Source of the DNA: Paraglaciecola mesophila
Lineage (GTDB): Bacteria > Pseudomonadota > Gammaproteobacteria > Enterobacterales > Alteromonadaceae
DNA: 64,000 nucleotides
Assembly: GCF_009906955.1 (NCBI RefSeq)
Contig: NZ_CP047656.1
Coordinates: forward strand, 1,426,001 to 1,490,000
Reading direction: 5' to 3'
Position numbers and translations under genes: made by a program. The notes under the pieces were generated by a model. It was not told the origin of the DNA, did no database searches, and saw only the letters and a list, made by a program, of their open reading frames with translations. Positions 58,855 through 64,000 of the stretch are shown here, piece after piece; positions within the stretch are counted from its first letter, which is position 1, and the number at the start of each line of letters is the position of its first letter.

Positions 58855-59718
58855 CTAAGGTTTTGCCATGCGAATAACTACCCGCCGGTTCTTGGCCCGA
58901 GACATCTCGTTGCTATTGGGCGCAATATGTCGACGCTCACCGTGCCCTGTGACGTCGATACGCTGGGGCGCGACGCCCATTTCACTAAAGTAGTTTTTTA
59001 TTTCAACGGCACGGCTAACCGATAAGGTCTTATTCATATCTCGACCGCCATAACTGTCGCTGTAACCGTCTAACAAAACTAATTCCATATCACTGTCTTC
59101 TTTCAGATATTGACCAATCATGTTCAATCGGCGCTGAGAATATTTGGTCAACTCAGTGCTATTTTTCCGGTACGCAAGAATGGTATAGGCAATGTCATCA
59201 AAGCTATAGGGTAATAAGTTTGCCACACACTGGGCGAAGTTTTCATAAGGCTCGGCAAAATTACTGGCATTTAGCCCCACCGCAATTCTGTCGCTTTGGT
59301 TGTACCAATCTTGATAATAAATAGTTGGCCAAAAGCCCTTTTCCAATTCAGACAGCATAGTCCAAGCGGCTTGTTCAGGTAAGTCTCCATTGTATTGCTT
59401 GCGAATGGTCATGTCTGCGATGGCATGTTGCATTTGGCCTGGCATCCAGCGGGGTGGCACCGAATAAACAGACGCCATCCCAAAGGTTTTAGGCAATCTC
59501 AGCATATCAAGCTCGAATTCCATGTTCAGTTGCTTTGAAGCCATACTGGTAAACAGTGCTTCACCATAACCTGGAATGTTATGCGATAAAGTGCACTGCA
59601 AGCGGCTTTGCTGGCTTAATTGCCAGTCAGAAGTTTCAACTTTTGCTGCGTATTGACGCAGGCCCGCTGAAATAGAACTGCTCAATGTCAGCGACACGAT
59701 AAATAAAATAAATTTCAT
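58855..59718 (-). CDS. motY: Sodium-type flagellar motor protein MotY
   Basis: 287 residues with a signal peptide ending near ISAG. An N-terminal domain (VETSDWQLSQQSRLQCTLSHNIPGYGEALF) matches the MotY T-ring module. A C-terminal OmpA-type peptidoglycan-binding domain has LDGYSDSYGGRDMNKTLSVSRA and VTGHGERR. MotY joins stator units to the basal body in polar flagella. Neighbouring rnt supports the call, because motY and rnt adjoin in Vibrio. A generic OmpA-family protein is the alternative. Confidence 0.82.
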   Translation of the reverse strand: MKFILFIVSLTLSSSISAGLRQYAAKVETSDWQLSQQSRLQCTLSHNIPGYGEALFTSMASKQLNMEFELDMLRLPKTFGMASVYSVPPRWMPGQMQHAIADMTIRKQYNGDLPEQAAWTMLSELEKGFWPTIYYQDWYNQSDRIAVGLNASNFAEPYENFAQCVANLLPYSFDDIAYTILAYRKNSTELTKYSQRRLNMIGQYLKEDSDMELVLLDGYSDSYGGRDMNKTLSVSRAVEIKNYFSEMGVAPQRIDVTGHGERRHIAPNSNEMSRAKNRRVVIRMAKP

Positions 59719-59925
59719 AAGTATTTTCGTCTTGTTAATTCGCCTGTCAGTAAATCGTGGCGTGTGTACTTTGTTTATCGACGCCTAAGGTAAAAGCTTA
59801 ACTCTGATTTACTGCCTTGCCCAGTAAACTAAAGAATATAGTTAAGTAGATAAATCAGTATATAGGTAGCGAGGTGGCCTGATAGTTGACATAATCACGC
59901 CATATTTTCATCTCTATAGGCAGCT

Positions 59926-60561
59926 ATGTCAGATCCACAATTTCTCCTCAAAGACAGATTCAGAGGCTACTTTCCCGTTATCGTAGATGTTGAAACCGCA
60001 GGCTTCAATGCGCAAACCGATGCCTTGCTTGAAGTGGCAGCCATTACCACGAAAATGGACGAAGATGGTTATTTAACGCCAGACAAAACGTTTCATTATC
60101 ATGTTGTTCCTTTTGAAGGGGCAAATTTAGAAAAAGCCGCATTAGAATTTAACGGAATCGATCCTTGGTGCGCTTTGCGTGGGGCGTTAGATGAATCAGA
60201 AGTCATGAAAGACTTATGTAAACAGATCCGTAAAGAGCAAAAAGATGCAGATTGTCAGCGCTCAGTCATGGTGGCGCATAATGCAGCATTTGACTTGGGG
60301 TTTATCAACGCGGCTATAGAGCGCAGCAAGATTAAGCGCACCCCTTTTCATCCATTTGTGTCGTTTGATACCACCACATTAGCCGGGTTAGCATTGGGAC
60401 AAACCGTTCTGGTAAAGGCCTGTCAGGCGGCAAATATTAGCTTCGATCAAAGTGAAGCACACTCAGCCCTGTACGACACGCAAAAAACAGCAGAGTTGTA
60501 TTGTTATATCGTCAACAAGTGGCATAGCCACTGTGGTTGGCCCATCCCGCGAAGCGATTAA
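59926..60561 (+). CDS. rnt: Ribonuclease T
   Basis: 211 residues. 3' exoribonuclease that trims tRNA and other stable RNAs. The DEDDh residues are in [11 protein letters not shown], the middle [13 protein letters not shown] and [15 protein letters not shown]. No truncation is apparent. Divergent from motY. Confidence 0.95.
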   Translation: MSDPQFLLKDRFRGYFPVIVDVETAGFNAQTDALLEVAAITTKMDEDGYLTPDKTFHYHVVPFEGANLEKAALEFNGIDPWCALRGALDESEVMKDLCKQIRKEQKDADCQRSVMVAHNAAFDLGFINAAIERSKIKRTPFHPFVSFDTTTLAGLALGQTVLVKACQAANISFDQSEAHSALYDTQKTAELYCYIVNKWHSHCGWPIPRSD

Positions 60562-60589
60562 TCTATTGATAAATCAAGCGCTCAGATAT

Positions 60590-60629
60590 AAAAAAGCCGC
60601 TAGAATCATGTGATCCTAGCGGCTTTTTT
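60590..60629. terminator. Bidirectional hairpin terminator
   Basis: AAAAAAGCCGCTAG (60590-60603) pairs with CTAGCGGCTTTTTT (60616-60629). It sits between the convergent rnt and peroxiredoxin genes. Confidence 0.88.
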
Positions 60630-60667
60630 GAAACGCTTTACTGCTAACGAATTAACGTTATAGCAAA

Positions 60668-61273
60668 TTAGAGTGAATCAGCGTTCTCTGAAAGGTAACT
60701 CGCAACACCTTCAGGGCTGTCTACCATACCTTTCTCGCCAGCTTGCCAACCTGCAGGACAAACTTCACCGTGCTCTTCGTGGAAGTTCAGCGCGTCAACC
60801 ATGCGAAGCATATCATCAATGTTACGACCCAATGGAAGATCGTTAACCACTTGATGACGTACAACACCTTCTTCATCGATAAGGAATGAACCACGGAACG
60901 CAACGCCCGCTTCAGGATGCTCAACATCGTACGCTTGGCAAATTTCGTGCTTAACATCAGCGACCATTGCATATTTCACTTTACCGATACCGCCATCATT
61001 GATAGCAGTGTTACGCCACGCGTTGTGAGTAAACTGAGAATCGATAGAAACACCAATGACTTCAACACCACGCTTTTTGAACTCATCATAACGCTTATCA
61101 AATGCGATCAATTCAGATGGGCAAACGAAAGTGAAATCTAGCGGGTAGAAAAACAATACTGCTTTTGTACCTTTAATTGCTTCACTAAGGGTAAAGTTTT
61201 CAACAATATCGCCATTTCCTAATACTGCAGCGGCGGTAAAATCTGGGGCTGGGCGACTAACTAGTACACTCAT
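60668..61273 (-). CDS. 2-Cys peroxiredoxin (AhpC/TSA family)
   Basis: About 201 residues. Reduces peroxides. The peroxidatic Cys is in FTFVCPSEL (about residue 50) and the resolving Cys in EVCPAGW near the C-terminus. The ATG at 61273 follows GGAGAT. The in-frame ATG at 61285 would overlap that binding site. Neighbours bfd, grxD and sodB give an oxidative-stress and iron theme. Confidence 0.94.
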   Translation of the reverse strand: MSVLVSRPAPDFTAAAVLGNGDIVENFTLSEAIKGTKAVLFFYPLDFTFVCPSELIAFDKRYDEFKKRGVEVIGVSIDSQFTHNAWRNTAINDGGIGKVKYAMVADVKHEICQAYDVEHPEAGVAFRGSFLIDEEGVVRHQVVNDLPLGRNIDDMLRMVDALNFHEEHGEVCPAGWQAGEKGMVDSPEGVASYLSENADSL

Positions 61274-61496
61274 TTTGATCTCCATTCTATTGGGTTATAA
61301 ATAACTGGCGCATAGTGTAACGACTATTTACGGGTTATCACACTCTTTTACGTTCCATTAATGTAAGTATGCTTTGGTTAAAAACCAAGGGGGCGAAGGT
61401 TATTTAACCGCGCTAGTTTATCTTACTTGGCTTAATGCGCAGCTTTGCGTATTAATTATGCAAAATGATGAAGAAAAAAGCTTGAAAGTGTTGCAA

Positions 61497-61520
61497 ACAA
61501 CAACTATTATCATTTACATC
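61497..61520. promoter_or_regulatory. Weak candidate Fur box before bfd
   Basis: CAACTATTATCATTTACATC shows partial similarity to the Fur consensus in the 30 bases before the bfd start. Iron repression of bfd is common in gammaproteobacteria, but the match here is poor. Confidence 0.3.
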
Positions 61521-61540
61521 AAGATTCAGTAAGGTTAACT

Positions 61541-61735
61541 ATGTACGTTTGTTTGTGTCACGGCATTACCGACAAAGCCATTAAACAGGCCGTTCGCGAA
61601 GACGGCGTGGGCAACATGCGCCAATTGCGTGAAGCGCTGGGTGTAGGTGATCAGTGTGGCAAATGTGTACGAATGGCGCAAAGCATCGTTGACAATACAA
61701 TCATTGATGAATCTCTATTTAAAGAAGTGTGTTAA
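61541..61735 (+). CDS. bfd: Bacterioferritin-associated ferredoxin
   Basis: 64 residues carrying a 2Fe-2S cluster that helps release iron from bacterioferritin. The four cluster Cys are in VCLCHG and DQCGKCVRM, the exact Bfd arrangement. Bacterioferritin itself is not in the window. Confidence 0.94.
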   Translation: MYVCLCHGITDKAIKQAVREDGVGNMRQLREALGVGDQCGKCVRMAQSIVDNTIIDESLFKEVC

Positions 61736-61810
61736 CCCAACCTGATAGAGTGAAAGCTCAACAGGAACACCAACACTTGTCTTTGTTAACTATGTTTACA
61801 AGACAGGCAT

Positions 61811-61840
61811 AAAAAAAGAGTCTTTTGAGACTCTTTTTTT
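61811..61840. terminator. Bidirectional hairpin terminator
   Basis: AAAAAAAGAGTC (61811-61822) pairs with GACTCTTTTTTT (61829-61840), loop of six bases. It lies between bfd and the convergent grxD gene. Confidence 0.85.
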
Positions 61841-61898
61841 ATTCAGAACATCTATTCAACTGCTAAGCCAGAGACTTAGCCTGAATTAACTGCTCATA

Positions 61899-62225
61899 CT
61901 ACTTAGTGCGTTTAGCCACACTTTCTTTAACAATCGCTTGCAGCTCACCTTGTTGAACCATCTCCATGATGATGTCACAGCCACCGATGAGCTCGCCATC
62001 AACCCATAACTGCGGGAATGTTGGCCAGTCAGCATACTTTGGTAATTCAGAACGGATATCAGGATTTTGCAGGATATCTACGTAAGCGAACTCTTCTCCG
62101 CATGACATCAATGCTTGAGATGCTTGGGCTGAAAAGCCACAGTTAGGCAATTTAGGCGACCCTTTCATGTATAGAAGAATAGGATTTTCACTAATTTGTT
62201 GCTGAATTTTCTCAACTGTTTCCAT
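61899..62225 (-). CDS. grxD: Monothiol glutaredoxin 4
   Basis: 108 residues. The monothiol site appears as PNCGFSAQ in place of the usual CGFS context, with the glutathione and partner segments WPTFPQLWVDGELIGGCDI. It handles iron-sulfur cluster transfer. Start at 62225; the longer in-frame start at 62297 adds unrelated residues. Divergent from sodB. Confidence 0.95.
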   Translation of the reverse strand: METVEKIQQQISENPILLYMKGSPKLPNCGFSAQASQALMSCGEEFAYVDILQNPDIRSELPKYADWPTFPQLWVDGELIGGCDIIMEMVQQGELQAIVKESVAKRTK

Positions 62226-62489
62226 TATCACTCTCACTAATATTTGAATAACGCTAATAATGCGGCCAAGTTTACCGTTTTCAAGGCAATATACCAATGC
62301 TCCCTTGTGATCTTTATTGGTTTAAAATTATTATCAAGCTTACCCCTTGTATTGTGGGCTGTGCGCCCTAAGATCGGAAACTGGGTTTCAGGATAACCTT
62401 GGACAAGCTGTTTTATATTCGTGTATAAAGCGCTAGCGTTGCCCGAGGTTATGCACACGATTATTGTTAACTTTAAATGGAGAAATATC

Positions 62490-63071
62490 ATGGCTTTCGA
62501 ATTACCAGCTCTTCCGTATGAAAAAAATGCTTTAGAACCACATATCTCAGCGGAGACATTGGAATATCACTACGGTAAGCATCACGCCACTTATGTCACT
62601 AAGCTAAACGGCTTGGTTGAAGGTACTGATATGGCGAATAAAGATCTTGAAGAGATCGTAAAATCGTCTGAAGGCGGAGTGTTCAATAACGCTGCTCAAA
62701 TCTGGAACCACACGTTCTATTGGAACAGCCTAAGCCCAAATGGTGGCGGTGAGCCAAGTGGCGCACTTGCTGATGCAATCAACGCAAAATGGGGTTCTTT
62801 CGCAGACTTTAAAGCGGCCTTGAACGATAAAGCAGTCAACAACTTCGGTTCAAGCTGGACTTGGCTTGTTAAAACAGCTGACGGCAGCCTAGACATTGTT
62901 AACACAAGCAATGCGGGTACGCCTCTAACAGATGCGAATCTTACTCCTCTGCTTACCGTAGATTTGTGGGAACACGCTTATTACATTGACTACCGTAATG
63001 CTCGTCCTAAGTACCTTGAAGGTTTCTGGGCACTAGCAAACTGGGATTTCGCAGCGAGCAACTTCGCATAA
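62490..63071 (+). CDS. sodB: Superoxide dismutase, iron type
   Basis: 193 residues. Metal ligands are His27 (YHYGKHH), His in QIWNHTFYW, Asp and His in [13 protein letters not shown]. The iron type is suggested by the GGVFNNAAQ and overall SodB-like segments. The ATG at 62490 follows TGGAGA; the in-frame GTG at 62421 is rejected. Confidence 0.95.
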   Translation: MAFELPALPYEKNALEPHISAETLEYHYGKHHATYVTKLNGLVEGTDMANKDLEEIVKSSEGGVFNNAAQIWNHTFYWNSLSPNGGGEPSGALADAINAKWGSFADFKAALNDKAVNNFGSSWTWLVKTADGSLDIVNTSNAGTPLTDANLTPLLTVDLWEHAYYIDYRNARPKYLEGFWALANWDFAASNFA

Positions 63072-63397
63072 GCATCCCTTTATCTGGTCAATGACCCGGA
63101 TAATTTATTAGCCTCGAATGTGTCGGGGCTTTTTTATGTTTGCCCCTTCAACTCGCAATAAAAAATAATTTCTCGAATTCCTGCAAACGCCCGTTTATTT
63201 ATCCCAACGCCCCGTTCATTCATACTCTATTCAGTAAAAGTAAATTCCTCCAACAGCAAATTGACTCCGTTAGTGCTTAAAGATCAGTTTTTATCCATTC
63301 CTAGAAAATATTGTTCTAAATCCGAAACATACAAATGCTAATTAGGGTCTAATCTTACCAGTGAAGCCAGAAAATTTTCTATATGTGAGGTCGAGTT
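63072..63397. other. Intergenic region, 326 bp
   Basis: Contains the sodB terminator and then an AT-rich promoter region for prkA; nothing else is supported. Confidence 0.5.
63110..63135 (+). terminator. Rho-independent terminator of sodB
   Basis: AGCCTCGA (63110-63117) pairs with TCGGGGCT (63123-63130), one G-T pair, then a T run. Confidence 0.8.
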
Positions 63398-64000
63398 ATG
63401 GGAATTTTAGAGCAATATCAAACGCGCTACGAAGCGCGTAAAGAAGAAGAGTTAACCATCGACGAATTCTTGGAAATCTGCAAAACGGATGATTCAGCAT
63501 ACGCCAATGCAGCTGAGCGTCTTCTTAAAGCGATTGGCGAGCCAGAAATGGTAGACACTGCCAAAGATGCCACGCTAAGCCGTATATTTTCTAATCGTAT
63601 TATCCCCCGTTACCCAGCGTTTGATGGGTTTTATGGCATGGAAGAATCAATAGAGCAGATCGTATCCTATCTTCGCCATGCCTCCCAAGGACTAGAAGAA
63701 AAGAAACAGGTGCTCTATTTGCTAGGGCCAGTAGGTGGCGGCAAATCTTCATTAGCGGAAAAGCTCAAAGAGCTTATGCAACAACAACCTATATACATAC
63801 TCAAAGACTCACCAGTTAATGACCATCCTCTTAGTTTGTTTGATTCGAATGAGGACGGGGCTTTGTTACTGAATGAGTTTGGCATTCCCCAGCGCTACCT
63901 CAAAACAGTGATGTCTCCATGGGCACGCAAGCGTTTGCATGAATACAATGGCGATATTCGCAAATTCAAAGTGATTAAGTTGCATCCATCTATACTCGAT
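63398..64000 (+). CDS. prkA: PrkA family serine protein kinase, N-terminal part (cut by window edge)
   Basis: 201 codons are visible before the window ends. The AAA-type nucleotide loop is GPVGGGKSS (about residue 110). The start matches MGILEQYQTRYE, the family N-terminus (YeaG in E. coli). GTGAGG lies before the ATG. In this order prkA is normally followed by yeaH and spoVR genes, which would lie beyond the window. Confidence 0.93.
   Translation, partial: MGILEQYQTRYEARKEEELTIDEFLEICKTDDSAYANAAERLLKAIGEPEMVDTAKDATLSRIFSNRIIPRYPAFDGFYGMEESIEQIVSYLRHASQGLEEKKQVLYLLGPVGGGKSSLAEKLKELMQQQPIYILKDSPVNDHPLSLFDSNEDGALLLNEFGIPQRYLKTVMSPWARKRLHEYNGDIRKFKVIKLHPSILD

Overview
The window reads as a chromosomal segment of a marine gammaproteobacterium of the order Alteromonadales, most like Paraglaciecola, Glaciecola or Alteromonas. 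This is inferred from several things: the order GntR-prpB-prpC-acnD-prpF, motY beside rnt, a secreted sulfatase with TonB-dependent receptors of the Xanthomonas/Caulobacter/Alteromonas type, DUF3466 and DUF4397 envelope proteins, and dispersed AT-ended repeats. No rRNA, tRNA, insertion-sequence transposase, phage module or CRISPR array was recognised.

Layout. 1-6750: the 3' neighbour of a multihaem cytochrome gene (cut by the window edge), then the homogentisate operon hmgA-fahA-maiA, a GhrA-like reductase, a GNAT acetyltransferase and a bestrophin-like channel. 6900-15550: a short-chain fatty-acid transporter, cupin proteins with TetR and LysR regulators, the glutathione-dependent formaldehyde pair (adhC-type dehydrogenase and S-formylglutathione hydrolase), an SMR transporter and a VOC protein. 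15700-24800: an FMN-dependent glutamate-synthase-like protein, a ThrE-type exporter, an SDR, a secreted haem/Vgb-propeller protein and two large acidic envelope proteins. 25000-33000: ethanolamine ammonia-lyase eutBC, a zinc alcohol dehydrogenase, an Old Yellow Enzyme, a membrane diguanylate cyclase and an MFS transporter. 33180-40190: the complete 2-methylcitrate (propionate) operon under a GntR regulator, with two perfect palindromes in its promoter.

40190-44300 is the accessory part. It is gene-poor and repeat-rich. It holds two inverted copies of a structured repeat that folds as a three-way junction. Each copy is followed on the same side by micro-hairpins with triloops; one copy has an array of about 14. 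The region also has a pair of 85-bp direct repeats, 12-bp tandem repeats and two orphan genes. One orphan has a hydrophobic Gly-rich N-terminus and a winged-helix-like C-terminal end. This is the most likely place for something undescribed.

44300-55200 looks like a small glycan-scavenging region: sulfatase, TonB receptor, SDR, anhydro-MurNAc kinase (anmK) and a second TonB receptor. 55200-64000 is mostly housekeeping: a 279-bp MITE-like repeat, a DUF599 protein, a guanidinium exporter behind a guanidine-II (mini-ykkC) riboswitch, gloA, a glycerophosphodiesterase, motY, rnt, a 2-Cys peroxiredoxin, bfd, grxD, sodB and the start of prkA.

Catabolic modules dominate (tyrosine to fumarate plus acetoacetate; propionate to pyruvate plus succinate; ethanolamine to acetaldehyde; formaldehyde to formate), followed by oxidative-stress and iron genes at the right end.
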